From positions 124,001-188,000 of the forward strand of contig NZ_JAMBNX010000008.1 in the NCBI RefSeq assembly GCF_023715325.1: a stretch of DNA of 64,000 nt, given 5' to 3'. The notes beneath the pieces are model-generated. The model did not search any database. It was not told the origin of the DNA and saw nothing but the letters and a program-made list of their open reading frames with translations. Made by a program: the position numbers and the translations under genes. Origin of the DNA: Agromyces mediolanus. Its GTDB lineage: Bacteria > Actinomycetota > Actinomycetes > Actinomycetales > Microbacteriaceae. This document shows, one piece after another, positions 1 to 8,434 of the stretch. Numbering within the stretch: the stretch's first letter is position 1; the number at the start of each line of letters is the position of its first letter.

Positions 1-307
1 GCATCGTCGCCTCATTCGCTGAGAAGAACACGTCCACCGGGGCACCGGAGACGATCTGCTCGGCGAGCGCCGACGATCCGCCATAGCTGGCGACCACGTC
101 GACATCTGCGTTCGCGTCCTCGAACCTCTCGGCGAGGACGTCGATCACGTCGGTCAAGGAGGCTGCGGCCAACACTGTCACCGTTCCGGAGGTCATGTCG
201 TCCTTGCTTGCCCCGACATCCGATTCGTCGCTTCCCGTGCCGGGCGATGAGCATCCAGCGAGCAGAAGGAGCGCTGCGGCTGCCGCAAGGAGGGAGGGGG
301 CACGCAC
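1..307 (-). CDS. modA: Molybdate ABC transporter substrate-binding lipoprotein, 3' part outside window
   Basis: Captures molybdate outside the membrane for the ModBC permease. Reading the minus strand from GTG at 307 gives a hydrophobic signal (RAPSLLAAAALLLLAGC) ending in a lipobox LLAGC, then a Ser/Asp-rich linker, then VTVLAAASLTDVIDVLAERF, the typical ModA opening. A SYGGSS ligand-loop-like motif and SGAPVDVFFSAN follow. GTG is chosen because AGGAG lies 8 bases upstream. Only about 102 residues are in the window; the permease genes would lie to the left. It diverges from the cofactor operon beginning at 481, so the 173-base gap holds both promoters. Confidence 0.9.
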   Translation of the reverse strand, partial: MRAPSLLAAAAALLLLAGCSSPGTGSDESDVGASKDDMTSGTVTVLAAASLTDVIDVLAERFEDANADVDVVASYGGSSALAEQIVSGAPVDVFFSANEATM

Positions 308-468
308 GACAGGAACTCCTCTGAAAGACGGTCGGTCAGGCGAACGAAGTTGCCGACCTGTCTCAAGCCTCCCGTAGCCGAGGTCGTGAGAATGGCCTGC
401 GACTGCTGGGCTTTGTCTGCTCTCTGCTGTCTCGCCGCTTCCGACCTCACCCGCTGGGACCGGCTCCC

Positions 469-474
469 TAGCCT
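469..474 (+). promoter_or_regulatory. Candidate -10 box of a leaderless moeB transcript
   Basis: TAGCCT (TAnnnT form) ends exactly 6 bases before the ATG at 481, and there is no Shine-Dalgarno sequence. That spacing would place the transcript start at the start codon. No convincing -35 box is seen. Low to moderate confidence. Confidence 0.4.
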
Positions 475-480
475 GAAGGC

Positions 481-1572
481 ATGCCGGTCAATCCGCTCTC
501 TCCGACCTTTCAGAGGCAGCGCGTCCTCACGGGCTTCGGCGTTCCCGCTCAGGAGCGTCTTTCGAGAGCGCATGTGCTCGTGATCGGCGCGGGTGGGCTG
601 GCCAGCACCCTGTTGCCGGTCCTTGCTGCCGCAGGCGTCGGCAGCCTCACGATCGTCGATGACGACACTGTCGCCGAATCGAACCTGCACCGGCAGACGA
701 TGCACACGCCCGGCGACATCGGTCGCAGCAAAGCGGTCTCAGCCACCATAAGGCTCGCGTCGCTCGCTCCTGATGCTGAGCTCCGCGCCGTCGAGGGGCG
801 TTTCGACGCCGTGACAGCCGAGGGTCTGCTGCACGGTGTGGACGTGCTCGTCGATGCCAGCGACAACCCGGCAACAGTGATGCTGGCAGACCGTGTTGCT
901 GCCGAACGCGGCATTCCGCTCGTGTGGGGGTCAGCACTGGGGTACGCCGGCCAAGCAGGCGTGGCATGGGATGCCAGAGGCACCGACTACCGCGACTTGT
1001 TCCCGCATGGTCCGGACTCCAGTGCGGACACCTGCGACATGATCGGCGTGCTGCCGAGCGTATGCGCCGTCATCGGGGCGTTCATGGCGACCGAGGCACT
1101 CAAGCTCCTCACCGGCATCGGAGAGCCGTTGATCGGCCGGGTCGCCGCGTACGACGCACGCACCGGCCGCACCCGCGAGATCGCCTACCGGCGCGACGAG
1201 TCCGCCCGTGCCGCAGCGCAGAACATCGAGACCACTCCGCTGTCATCCGACGATCAGAACGCCGTCTCGCCCGAGGAACTGCGCGACCTGCTCACAGCTT
1301 CCTTCCCGCCGCTGCTGATCGACGTACGCGAACCGTGGGAGGCCGACATCGCAGCGATCCCGGGAAACGTGCTGATCCCCTTGACCGAACTCCCTCGCCG
1401 GGCACCAGAACTCGACACCGGTCACCCCATCGTGCTGTACTGCCACCGCGGCACACGCTCACGCCAAGCGCTCGATCAGCTCCTCCAACTCGGATTCTCC
1501 GATGTGCGGCACCTCACCGGAGGCATCGATGCCTGGGCTGTCCGCATCGACCCCACGGCGAGCAGGTACTGA
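481..1572 (+). CDS. moeB: Molybdopterin-synthase adenylyltransferase with C-terminal rhodanese domain
   Basis: Adenylates the C-terminal Gly of MoaD and, through its rhodanese domain, can supply the sulfur to it. Residues about 10-230 are a ThiF/MoeB fold: nucleotide loop GAGGLAS, NLHRQ with the conserved Arg, DASDN, and TCDMIGVLP carrying the conserved Cys. The two CxxC zinc pairs of classical MoeB are absent. Residues about 265-360 are a rhodanese domain with active loop YCHRGTRS. The 363-residue length and layout match MoeZ-type fusions. moeA follows one base after the stop codon. The cognate MoaD with its GG tail is encoded at 5571-5807. Confidence 0.9.
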   Translation: MPVNPLSPTFQRQRVLTGFGVPAQERLSRAHVLVIGAGGLASTLLPVLAAAGVGSLTIVDDDTVAESNLHRQTMHTPGDIGRSKAVSATIRLASLAPDAELRAVEGRFDAVTAEGLLHGVDVLVDASDNPATVMLADRVAAERGIPLVWGSALGYAGQAGVAWDARGTDYRDLFPHGPDSSADTCDMIGVLPSVCAVIGAFMATEALKLLTGIGEPLIGRVAAYDARTGRTREIAYRRDESARAAAQNIETTPLSSDDQNAVSPEELRDLLTASFPPLLIDVREPWEADIAAIPGNVLIPLTELPRRAPELDTGHPIVLYCHRGTRSRQALDQLLQLGFSDVRHLTGGIDAWAVRIDPTASRY

Positions 1573-1573
1573 C

Positions 1574-2764
1574 ATGCCCCGCACATCGGTCGCTGAGCAC
1601 ACGGCCCGAGTCCGCACCCTCCTGAACGCCGTGAGCCAGCGCCCCGTCGAGCAGGTCGCCCTGTCTGACGCGCTAGATCGGGTGCTTGCCCACCCCATAC
1701 GGACTCCGATAGATCTGCCCCCGTTCCGGAACTCACAGATGGACGGCTTCGCCGTCCGTACGGTTGACCTCGCGCGGACGCCAAGCAGTCTGCCGCTGCG
1801 CGGTGCGATCCCCGCTGCTCCTGGCACACCTGGGCCGCTTCGCCCTGGCCATACCGTCCGGGTCATGACCGGTGCGCCGATCCCCGACGACGCCGATGCG
1901 GTCGTCCCTGTCGAACACGCCACCGTCCAGGGAACGACAGTGACGTTCACGCGGAAGCCGGACGTCGGAGAGTTCGTGCGTGAAGCCGGCTCTGACCTCG
2001 CGGTCGGTGAGCCTCTGTTGTCTGATGGATTCCGGCTCGCTCCTCGCCACCTGGCGGCGCTCGCAGCTGCGGGAGTGGCGTCCGTCCCCGTTCGCTCACA
2101 GGTACGTGTCGCAGTGATCTCGACCGGAAGCGAGCTGGCCGCTCCCGGTGAGCTTCTGGCTCCCGGCCAGATCTACGACGCCAACGGCCCCGCACTCGCC
2201 GCAGCGGTACGAACCGCCGACGCCCTCTTGGTCGATGAGCATCGTGTCGTCGATGACACGGCCGCGTTCGCGCGCGCTCTCGACGCGTCGTGTGCGGCGG
2301 GAGCCGAGATCTTGCTCACCAGCGGGGGCATCTCGGCAGGCAACTACGAAGTCGTGAGGGAGCTTCTGGAGCCGCTCGGGGCGCACGTCGATACTCTCGC
2401 GATGCAGCCGGGCGGCCCCCAAGCCACTGCCATCTACAAAGGCGTTCCCATGGTGTGCTTCCCAGGCAATCCCGTGTCCGCCCAGCTGTCGTTCATGCTC
2501 TTCATCGAGCCGGTCCTCCGTGAGGCAGCAGGACTGCACGCGCGACAGCCCGAGCCGCGGACCCTGGCCGAGCCCCTCACCTCTGTCGCCGGGAAACGGC
2601 AGTTCCGCCGTGGTGTGGGGTTGCCTGGAGGCCGGGTGGCACCGGTTGGCGGCCCTTCCTCGCACCTTGTCGCCGCCATGGCGGCATCCGACATGCTCAT
2701 CGATGTCCCGATCGATGCCGTCACCCTCGACATCGGGACACGCGTGGAGACCTGGAATCTATGA
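1574..2764 (+). CDS. moeA: Molybdopterin molybdenumtransferase
   Basis: Inserts molybdate into adenylylated molybdopterin in the last step of cofactor synthesis. The start is ATG at 1574, one base after the moeB stop; the frame is open further upstream but that part overlaps the moeB rhodanese domain and is rejected. The 396 residues cover the usual MoeA domains: PPFRNSQMDGFAV near the N terminus, MTGAPIPDDADAVVPVE in the middle, then STGSEL, SGGISAGNYE and CFPGNPVSAQLSF of the MogA-like catalytic domain. The stop overlaps the next ATG by four bases (ATGA), which indicates translational coupling. Confidence 0.93.
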   Translation: MPRTSVAEHTARVRTLLNAVSQRPVEQVALSDALDRVLAHPIRTPIDLPPFRNSQMDGFAVRTVDLARTPSSLPLRGAIPAAPGTPGPLRPGHTVRVMTGAPIPDDADAVVPVEHATVQGTTVTFTRKPDVGEFVREAGSDLAVGEPLLSDGFRLAPRHLAALAAAGVASVPVRSQVRVAVISTGSELAAPGELLAPGQIYDANGPALAAAVRTADALLVDEHRVVDDTAAFARALDASCAAGAEILLTSGGISAGNYEVVRELLEPLGAHVDTLAMQPGGPQATAIYKGVPMVCFPGNPVSAQLSFMLFIEPVLREAAGLHARQPEPRTLAEPLTSVAGKRQFRRGVGLPGGRVAPVGGPSSHLVAAMAASDMLIDVPIDAVTLDIGTRVETWNL

Positions 2765-3717
2765 ACGAACTGCCGCACCTCGACGATCACGGCCGATCGC
2801 GGATGATCGACATCGGCGGGAAGGCGATCACTCGGCGCACGGCGATCGCGACCGGCCGCCTCGACACGACACCGGCGGTGCTGGAACTGCTCGCCGCCAA
2901 CCAGCTGCGCAAAGCAGACGCGCTCCCGACAGCGCGGGTCGCGGGCATCCAGGGCGCCAAGCGCACCAGCGAACTTGTACCCCTCGCGCACACATTGCCC
3001 CTGGAGTCCGTCACCGTGGACTTCGAGCTCAGCACCTCATCGGTGGAGATCCGGGCCACGGTCGCAGCGACGGCGAAGACTGGGGCCGAGATGGAAGCCC
3101 TCACCGCCGTCGCCATCGCCGGTCTCGCTCTGCACGACATGATCAAGTCCGTCGATCCGGCCGCCGTGCTCGGAGACATCCACCTCATCGAGAAGACCGG
3201 AGGAAAGCGCGGGCACTGGGTTGCAGGCGCATCCGTGCCCGCAGACCACGGACAGGCGGTCGTGATCGTCTCCTCAACGAGCACCGCGGCCGGTACGCGC
3301 GAGGATCTCACCGGTCCGGCAATCGCAGGCTGGCTTCGCGACCACGGGTATCAGCCAGACGAGCCCGTCGTTGTCGCTGACGCGGATATCTATCAGGCGC
3401 TCACGGATGCTCTCACCAGCGAGCCGGTATTGATCGTCACGACCGGCGGCACCGGGGTGCATCCCGAGGACCGCACCCCCGAGGCGACGAGCGCTGTGAT
3501 CGAGAGAGCACTTCCCGGCATCGCCGAGGCCATCCGTGCAGCGGGCCGCGCGGCGACGCCGACAGCCTCGCTCAGCAGGGCGCTTGCAGGGATCGCCGGA
3601 CGCACGATCGTCATCAACCTGCCTGGATCGCCACGCGGCGTGGAAGACGGCCTCATCGCACTGGAGCCGCTCTTGCCACACCTGCACGACCAGCTGGCCG
3701 GCGGCGGACATGCCTGA
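2761..3717 (+). CDS. moaC: Bifunctional MoaC / MogA-type molybdenum cofactor protein
   Basis: A fusion of two pathway steps. Residues about 1-160 are MoaC (cyclic pyranopterin monophosphate synthase): MIDIGGKAITRRTA, KADALPTARVAGIQGAKRT, LIPLAH-type LVPLAH, TGAEMEALTA and MIKSVD. Residues about 165-318 are a MogA/MoaB-type molybdopterin adenylyltransferase: VVIVSSTSTAAGTREDLTG and the signature TTGGTGVHPEDRTPEAT, ending NLPGSPRGVEDGL. It overlaps moeA by four bases and moaE by eight. MoaC-MoaB/MogA fusions are known in actinobacteria, so this is ordinary. It explains the lack of a free mogA here. Confidence 0.92.
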   Translation: MNELPHLDDHGRSRMIDIGGKAITRRTAIATGRLDTTPAVLELLAANQLRKADALPTARVAGIQGAKRTSELVPLAHTLPLESVTVDFELSTSSVEIRATVAATAKTGAEMEALTAVAIAGLALHDMIKSVDPAAVLGDIHLIEKTGGKRGHWVAGASVPADHGQAVVIVSSTSTAAGTREDLTGPAIAGWLRDHGYQPDEPVVVADADIYQALTDALTSEPVLIVTTGGTGVHPEDRTPEATSAVIERALPGIAEAIRAAGRAATPTASLSRALAGIAGRTIVINLPGSPRGVEDGLIALEPLLPHLHDQLAGGGHA

Positions 3718-4123
3718 CCCGATCGGTTTCGTCACCGCTGCTCCGCTGGACAAGACGCAGCTGGAAACACGGATACGCAGTAGGAAGAACGGGGCGGTGG
3801 TCACCTTCGAAGGCATCGTGCGCGACCATGATCACGGAGAGGACGTCGGCTCTCTCGACTACGAGGCGCACCCCGACGCGGAACGAATCCTCATCGACGT
3901 GTGCACGAGGATCGCTCAAACCACGGACTGCGATGTCGTCGCCGCTCACCGCATCGGTCACCTCGAGATCGGCGACGTCGCACTGGTCACGGTCGTCGCC
4001 GCCCCGCACCGGGCAGAGGCGTTCGCCGTCTGCGGGAACCTCGTCGACGCGATCAAGGCAGAGGTTCCGATCTGGAAGCACCAGCACTTCACCGACGGCA
4101 GATCGGAGTGGGTGGGGTTGTAG
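3710..4123 (+). CDS. moaE: Molybdopterin synthase large subunit
   Basis: Pairs with thiocarboxylated MoaD to form the dithiolene of molybdopterin. ATG at 3710 lies inside the end of moaC and gives 137 residues, a normal MoaE length. Visible family features are GAVVTFEGIVRDHD near the N terminus, LDYEAHP, the AHRIGHLEIGD strand, and the C-terminal Lys-rich active site in KAEVPIWKHQHF. It is the last recognisable pathway gene of the plus-strand run. Its partner gene moaD is on the other strand at 5571-5807. Confidence 0.92.
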   Translation: MPDPIGFVTAAPLDKTQLETRIRSRKNGAVVTFEGIVRDHDHGEDVGSLDYEAHPDAERILIDVCTRIAQTTDCDVVAAHRIGHLEIGDVALVTVVAAPHRAEAFAVCGNLVDAIKAEVPIWKHQHFTDGRSEWVGL

Positions 4124-4191
4124 ATACACCGCACGACCTAGCGAACCCGCCGGGTGAACGATGGTGCAATCACCGAGGAAAGAGGCGCCAG

Positions 4192-4308
4192 ATGACTGGC
4201 ATTGAGACTGAAGCACACAACTTTCATGGCAACCGACTTCCCCCGTCAGAAGCCGCCCGCGTCGCACCCACCGATGCGGCCGCTCGGACCGTTCTTGCGA
4301 GCCTCTGA
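4192..4308 (+). CDS. 38-residue small protein coupled to the peroxiredoxin-like gene
   Basis: Not recognised. ATG at 4192 is preceded by a purine-rich stretch (AGGAAAGAGG) and the frame gives 38 residues starting MTGIETEAHNFHG and ending TVLASL. Its TGA shares one base with the ATG at 4308 (TGATG), a common coupling geometry. There is no membrane segment or Cys. It could be a leader peptide controlling 4308-4811 or a chance frame. Confidence 0.45.
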   Translation: MTGIETEAHNFHGNRLPPSEAARVAPTDAAARTVLASL

Positions 4309-4811
4309 TGTCGTTGCTGCGTGGTGGTGATGCGTTCCCCGCCCTCGAGCTGGTCGAGGTGGGAGGCACACGCCGAACGATCCCGGCCGTATTCGCCGGG
4401 CAGTACGGCGTGGTTCTCTTCTCTCGCGGGGCAGGCTGCCGGCCTTGCGTGGAGCAGCTGCGTGCGTTCCAGCGCGGCCTACGACGCTTGTCCGCCGCGG
4501 GTATCGCTGTCGTCGCGGTGACTGCGGACGAGGAGCCGATAACCGCGGAGCTCGTGGCGCGCTATGGGCTGACTTTTCCGATCGGACACAGCACCGATGT
4601 GGGGCAGATCGCGGCCGCGACCGGAGCGTTCGTCACCGTGGACCCGCCGCAGTTGCAGACGACCGGATTCGTGCTGGATCCCGATGGGACGGTCGTGATC
4701 AGCGTGTACTCCTGCGGAACGTTGGGACAACTCGTTCCCGACGATGTCCTCGAACTCATCCGGGAGTTGCCTCAGCATGCGGATGCGAATCGGAAGCGGG
4801 CAGACCGATGA
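4308..4811 (+). CDS. Peroxiredoxin-like (AhpC/TSA-fold) protein with CxxC
   Basis: 167 residues of thioredoxin-like fold. VVLFSRGAGCRPCVEQL at about residues 34-50 carries a CRPC motif where peroxiredoxins have the peroxidatic Cys region. VVAVTADE, the LTFPIGHSTD strand and FVLDPDGTV complete the redoxin pattern. There is no signal peptide, so it should be cytoplasmic. It follows the cofactor genes with coupled starts on both sides (TGATG at 4308, ATGA at 4808). Its substrate is unknown. It may protect thiolated cofactor intermediates or belong functionally with the repair genes further right; both are inference. Confidence 0.75.
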   Translation: MSLLRGGDAFPALELVEVGGTRRTIPAVFAGQYGVVLFSRGAGCRPCVEQLRAFQRGLRRLSAAGIAVVAVTADEEPITAELVARYGLTFPIGHSTDVGQIAAATGAFVTVDPPQLQTTGFVLDPDGTVVISVYSCGTLGQLVPDDVLELIRELPQHADANRKRADR

Positions 4812-4939
4812 AAACCATCGATGCCATCTCGAGAGCGCGGATGCAGACCGCTGCGAGAGCAGTCGGCAAGGATGTGCGCAACCAGAACAGGATGCAGACA
4901 CATCCTCTCTTGATCGTTCCGCCGGAGAAGCGACGTTGA
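4808..4939 (+). CDS. 43-residue basic small protein
   Basis: Not recognised. ATG overlaps the previous stop by four bases (ATGA). The peptide starts MKTIDAISRARMQ and ends IVPPEKRR; it is basic, without Cys or a membrane segment. The next gene's TTG start overlaps its stop codon, so it sits between two coupled genes, which supports translation. Its function is unknown. Confidence 0.45.
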   Translation: MKTIDAISRARMQTAARAVGKDVRNQNRMQTHPLLIVPPEKRR

Positions 4940-5448
4940 CCTCGTCTCCGAACGCCTCAGGTGCCACTGGGACAGCCGTCTGGGAGGAGCTCGCTCAGGA
5001 GGTCCTCAGCAGAAACCCACGCGGCCGGATACTCGTCGCCATCGACGGCGTGGACGCTGCAGCCCGCATGCACTTCGCCGACGCCCTGGCGGCAGCGCTG
5101 CGTGCAGTGGGACGTCACGCGACTCGTCTCAGCGCGGCCCCGTTCACGGACGATGACGCCGTCCGAACCATACTGCGCATGTTCCGCCACAACGGACCTG
5201 AGAGCGAGCTCGCTGCCGCGCCTGAGGACAGGATGCTGATTGTCGACGGTTGGTCACTGCTGCGCTCTAGCCTGCGCTCGGCGTGGCACTTCACCGTCTT
5301 CCTCGACGGCGGTGAGCCGGCGCACCCAGACACCCATGAACGGCATCTCCGCTACATGCGCGAGGACATTCCACGCGAATCATCCGATGCCGTGTACGAG
5401 GTGAGCGACAGCATGCATCCCCAACGCTTGTACTTCGATTCCTGCTGA
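4936..5448 (+). CDS. Uridine-kinase-like P-loop protein with degenerate Walker A
   Basis: 170 residues from a TTG start with GGAG eight bases upstream; the start overlaps the previous stop. The fold resembles uridine/nucleoside kinases: ILVAIDGVDAAARMHFADAL is where a GxDxxGKT loop is expected, followed by RLSAAPF, MLIVDGWSLL and FLDGGEPAHPDTHERHLRYMRED. The loop lacks the GK[ST] residues, so it may not bind or hydrolyse ATP normally. It is the last gene of the plus-strand cofactor run and is convergent with moaD. The role is unknown. Confidence 0.6.
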   Translation: MTSSPNASGATGTAVWEELAQEVLSRNPRGRILVAIDGVDAAARMHFADALAAALRAVGRHATRLSAAPFTDDDAVRTILRMFRHNGPESELAAAPEDRMLIVDGWSLLRSSLRSAWHFTVFLDGGEPAHPDTHERHLRYMREDIPRESSDAVYEVSDSMHPQRLYFDSC

Positions 5449-5570
5449 GACAAGGATCTGGGCAGCACCGCGGTCGTCTCACGTAAGAGGATGGCAGCGC
5501 AGGAGACGAATGCAGTTCACGACACGTGGACCCCCGCGGTGGATCGGACCTCAGCCGCTTGTGGTTTGGC

Positions 5571-5807
5571 TCAGCCGCCGGAGAACGGGGGCAGCACGTC
5601 CACCTGCGCGGAGACCGGTCGCGCGGGATCGCGTGAGGCGATGCCGTCGACGAGGAATGTCCCCTTTGCGATCACCGGCTCGAGTGCCGGGTGAGCTGTG
5701 AGGAGCGCGTCCTTCGCCTCTCCGAGGGTCGTCGCCTCGACGTGCTCTTCTTCGCAGCCAGCCGCTTCAGCGGCGGCTGCGAAGTATCGGACGAGTATGC
5801 GTGACAT
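5571..5807 (-). CDS. moaD: Molybdopterin synthase small subunit (sulfur carrier)
   Basis: A 78-residue ubiquitin-fold sulfur carrier beginning MSRILVRYFAAAAEAAG and ending in the obligatory Gly-Gly tail (LPPFSGG), which MoeB adenylates. The start is ATG at 5807, two bases after the moaA stop region on the same strand, so moaA-moaD form one transcript. A longer upstream frame is open but lies inside moaA. It is convergent with the plus-strand operon; the roughly 120 bases between them hold no clear hairpin. Confidence 0.92.
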   Translation of the reverse strand: MSRILVRYFAAAAEAAGCEEEHVEATTLGEAKDALLTAHPALEPVIAKGTFLVDGIASRDPARPVSAQVDVLPPFSGG

Positions 5808-5809
5808 CG

Positions 5810-6868
5810 TCAGCCTCCGATCGCTCCCATGGAACGGGCCGGTCGACGAAAGCTCTTCTCTTCCATCCCGTGCCCAGCCTGTTTGTCCCACATCGTCGCC
5901 CGCCAGGCGTCGGCGATAGCGGCATCGTCTGCTCCACTTCGCAGCATCGTGCGCAGGTCTGTCTCGTCGTCTCCGAACAGACAGGAACGTACCGAGCCTT
6001 CGGCTGTCAGCCTGGTTCGGTCGCACGCGTCGCAGAAGCTGCGTGTGACGGACCCGATGATGCCGACGGTGGCCGGGCCTCCGTCGACGAGCCACTCCTC
6101 TGCGGGAGCGGACGGGTCTTCACGCCCGGCCGGGGTCAGCCGGTATCGGCGTCCGAGCACAGACAGAAGTTCTTCGGCGGAGACGAGGTGGTCTCTGCGC
6201 CATGTCTGATCTGCATCCAGCGGCATCTGTTCGATGAACCGCAACCGCACGCCGTTGGCAAGCGCCCACGCCAGCAGGTCGGGCGCATCCGCGAGGGTCT
6301 CGCGCAGCGCCACCGCGTTGATCTTGATCGGGCTGAGCCCTGCGTGCTGTGCCGCCTCGATCCCCCTGAGCACGGCAGGCAGGCGATCGCGTCGGGTGAC
6401 AGCGGCGAAATGCTCGCGGTCGATCGTGTCCAGCGACACGTTGATCCGCGTCAGTCCAGCCTCCACAAGCTGCGGCGCCTTGCGGTCGAGGCCGATCCCA
6501 TTGGTCGTCATCGACACCGGCAGGCCGGGCACGGCTGTCGTCGTCTGGCGCACGATCTCGACCAGATCAGGTCGCGTAAGCGGCTCGCCGCCGGTAAAGC
6601 GCACCTCACGGACTCCGAGATCGTGGACGGCTATGGTGACCAGACGCGCGATCTCTTCCGGAGTCAGCAACTCCCCGCGAGGGACGATGGGCAGGCCTTC
6701 CGCCGGCATGCAGTATGTGCAACGCAGTGAGCAGGCGCTTGTGATCGATACGCGCAGGTCTCGCGCGATGCGCCCGAACCTGTCCACGAGAAACGGTGTC
6801 TCGGGTCGGCCGACCGTCGAGCGCGCGCGATGGCGAACGGTCGGCATGCCGAGCGCAACAGGGCACAT
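5810..6868 (-). CDS. moaA: GTP 3',8-cyclase (radical SAM)
   Basis: First step of cofactor synthesis: converts GTP to the cyclic precursor using two Fe-S clusters and SAM. The radical-SAM motif is CSLRCTYC (C-x3-C-x2-C), followed by RFTGGEPL and MTTNGIGL. The C-terminal cluster ligands are in [11 protein letters not shown] and SCLFG. The protein ends in the conserved GG tail (MGAIGG). ATG at 6868 ([13 protein letters not shown]) is chosen because GAGAAGAAG lies upstream; an in-frame GTG at 6964 would add 32 unconserved residues. It diverges from the molybdoenzyme gene at 7083 and forms an operon with moaD. Confidence 0.92.
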   Translation of the reverse strand: MCPVALGMPTVRHRARSTVGRPETPFLVDRFGRIARDLRVSITSACSLRCTYCMPAEGLPIVPRGELLTPEEIARLVTIAVHDLGVREVRFTGGEPLTRPDLVEIVRQTTTAVPGLPVSMTTNGIGLDRKAPQLVEAGLTRINVSLDTIDREHFAAVTRRDRLPAVLRGIEAAQHAGLSPIKINAVALRETLADAPDLLAWALANGVRLRFIEQMPLDADQTWRRDHLVSAEELLSVLGRRYRLTPAGREDPSAPAEEWLVDGGPATVGIIGSVTRSFCDACDRTRLTAEGSVRSCLFGDDETDLRTMLRSGADDAAIADAWRATMWDKQAGHGMEEKSFRRPARSMGAIGG

Positions 6869-7082
6869 GGTCACAGACTTCTTCTCGATGCTTGCGGGGG
6901 GGGCGAGGTCGCCCGGTGGGGCGTCCTGTTCCACAGTGTGGTCGGCACAGTGGCCCGTTTTCACGCCGGGGACTCATCACCTGCAGTCATGGGCAAGTTC
7001 CGCGCAGGACCAGGCGATCAGCGAGAGAGCTCCCGCAATATCGTCGGTGGTGTACAGCCAGAGAAGACGGAAGGGGCGATGT

Positions 7083-7676
7083 ATGTCGTTCACTACTCGC
7101 GGATTCGCGGGACGCCGGCGTGGACCCGATGATCAGCTCCCTCCGGGACAGACGCTGTTCGACAACTGGCCGGTGCTCACCGCCGGTCCCACCCCCTATG
7201 TCGATACCGAGACGTGGGATTTCGCCATCCTCGATGAAACCGGTACCGAGCATCACTGGAACTGGGAGCAGTTCCTGGCGCTCGGTGCCGAGGACATCAC
7301 GGTCGACATCCACTGCGTCACGCACTGGTCCAAGCTCGACATGGCCTGGCGCGGGGTGAGCCTGGACAAGCTGTTCGAGAACGTCGAGACATCCCATGAC
7401 TACGTCATGGCGCACTCCTACGGCGGCTACACCACGAATGTGCCGCTTGAGGATCTCCTGGATGGCAAGGCCTGGATCGCGACCGAGGCCGAAGGCGCAC
7501 CGCTCGACGCAGAACACGGCGGGCCGGCACGTCTCCTGATCCCGCATCTGTACTTCTGGAAGAGCGCGAAGTGGGTCCGGGCATTGACGATGATGCCGAC
7601 GAACGACCCTGGGTTCTGGGAGCAGAGCGGCTATCACATCTACGGTGATCCGTGGAAGGAAGAACGCTACTGGTGA
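7083..7676 (+). CDS. Small cytoplasmic sulfite-oxidase-fold molybdoenzyme
   Basis: 197 residues of the Oxidored_molyb (sulfite oxidase/YedY) catalytic fold without a signal peptide, heme domain or dimerisation domain. The molybdenum-ligating Cys is visible in DIHCVTHWSKLDMAWRG (about residue 75). Further features are HSYGGYTTNVPLEDLLD, GGPARLLIPHLYFWKSAKWV and the GFWEQSGYHIYGDPW tail. ATG at 7083 has AAGGGG upstream. The stop shares a base with the reductase start, and the DUF6510-type gene follows with ATGA overlap. The electron donor or acceptor is therefore probably the adjacent flavoprotein. The substrate is unknown; sulfite, sulfoxide or another S/N-oxide are possible. Confidence 0.85.
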   Translation: MSFTTRGFAGRRRGPDDQLPPGQTLFDNWPVLTAGPTPYVDTETWDFAILDETGTEHHWNWEQFLALGAEDITVDIHCVTHWSKLDMAWRGVSLDKLFENVETSHDYVMAHSYGGYTTNVPLEDLLDGKAWIATEAEGAPLDAEHGGPARLLIPHLYFWKSAKWVRALTMMPTNDPGFWEQSGYHIYGDPWKEERYW

Positions 7677-8434
7677 TGGAGCAGACCCGGCTCGCTCCGC
7701 TTCGCCCCCGCGTGAGGCCGTCGTGGTTCGTCGCCACGGTTTCGGAGGTGCGTCCAGAGACGCCGACTGCGGTTCGGCTGGTGCTCGATGTCCCGGGGTG
7801 GCCGGGGAGCGAGGCGGGCAGCCATCTCGATCTGCGACTGACCGCTCCGGACGGCTACCAGGCGACACGTTCGTATTCGATCGCATCCTCCGAGACGGGC
7901 GGAACGATCGTCCTTGCGGTCGATGAGCTGCCCGATGGCGAGGTGTCTCCGTTCCTCGTCCGTGAACTGCGCGTCGGTGACCAGCTCGAGGTCCACGGAC
8001 CGCTGGGATCGTTCTTCCTCTGGCGCCCGGGACAGAGCCAGCGCCCCGTGCAGCTCATCGCCGGCGGGTCAGGTGTCGTGCCCCTCTACGCGATGGCGGC
8101 GTCTCATGCGGCCGCATCCGATCCCGTTCCGTTCCGGCTGCTGTACTCGGTGCGCACCCCGGAGGACGTCTACTTCCACCAGGAGTTCCTCGAGCTGTCG
8201 GACGGGTCGTTCGCGATCGACCTCGTGTACACGCGACGAGCGCCAGCTGGGTGGCAAGATCCGGTCGGACGGCTCACAGAGTCGACTATCGCGGCGCGGA
8301 CGCTCCCTCCGGAAGACCGCCCACGCATTTTCGTGTGCGGTTCGACAGGCTTCGTCGAAGCCGTCGCGCCGTGGCTCGTGAAGCTCGGCCATGCGCCGCA
8401 AGACATCCTCACCGAACGATTCGGAGGCCTATGA
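7676..8434 (+). CDS. Ferredoxin-NADP reductase-family oxidoreductase
   Basis: 252 residues with the two-domain FNR architecture: FAD-binding RSYSIAS at about 67-73, a GPLGSFF phosphate loop, then the nucleotide-binding GGSGVVPLYA and the terminal CGSTGFVE and TERFGGL. There is no 2Fe-2S plant-ferredoxin domain, so electrons go directly to a partner. Its start overlaps the molybdoenzyme stop by one base and its own stop overlaps the next ATG (ATGA). It is probably the NAD(P)H-linked partner of the molybdoenzyme; this is inferred from linkage only. Confidence 0.85.
   Translation: MEQTRLAPLRPRVRPSWFVATVSEVRPETPTAVRLVLDVPGWPGSEAGSHLDLRLTAPDGYQATRSYSIASSETGGTIVLAVDELPDGEVSPFLVRELRVGDQLEVHGPLGSFFLWRPGQSQRPVQLIAGGSGVVPLYAMAASHAAASDPVPFRLLYSVRTPEDVYFHQEFLELSDGSFAIDLVYTRRAPAGWQDPVGRLTESTIAARTLPPEDRPRIFVCGSTGFVEAVAPWLVKLGHAPQDILTERFGGL

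Noticed and set aside
5491-5694. Short plus-strand frames over moaD
   Set aside because: They are opposite to a clear MoaD with GG tail and lack ribosome-binding sites.
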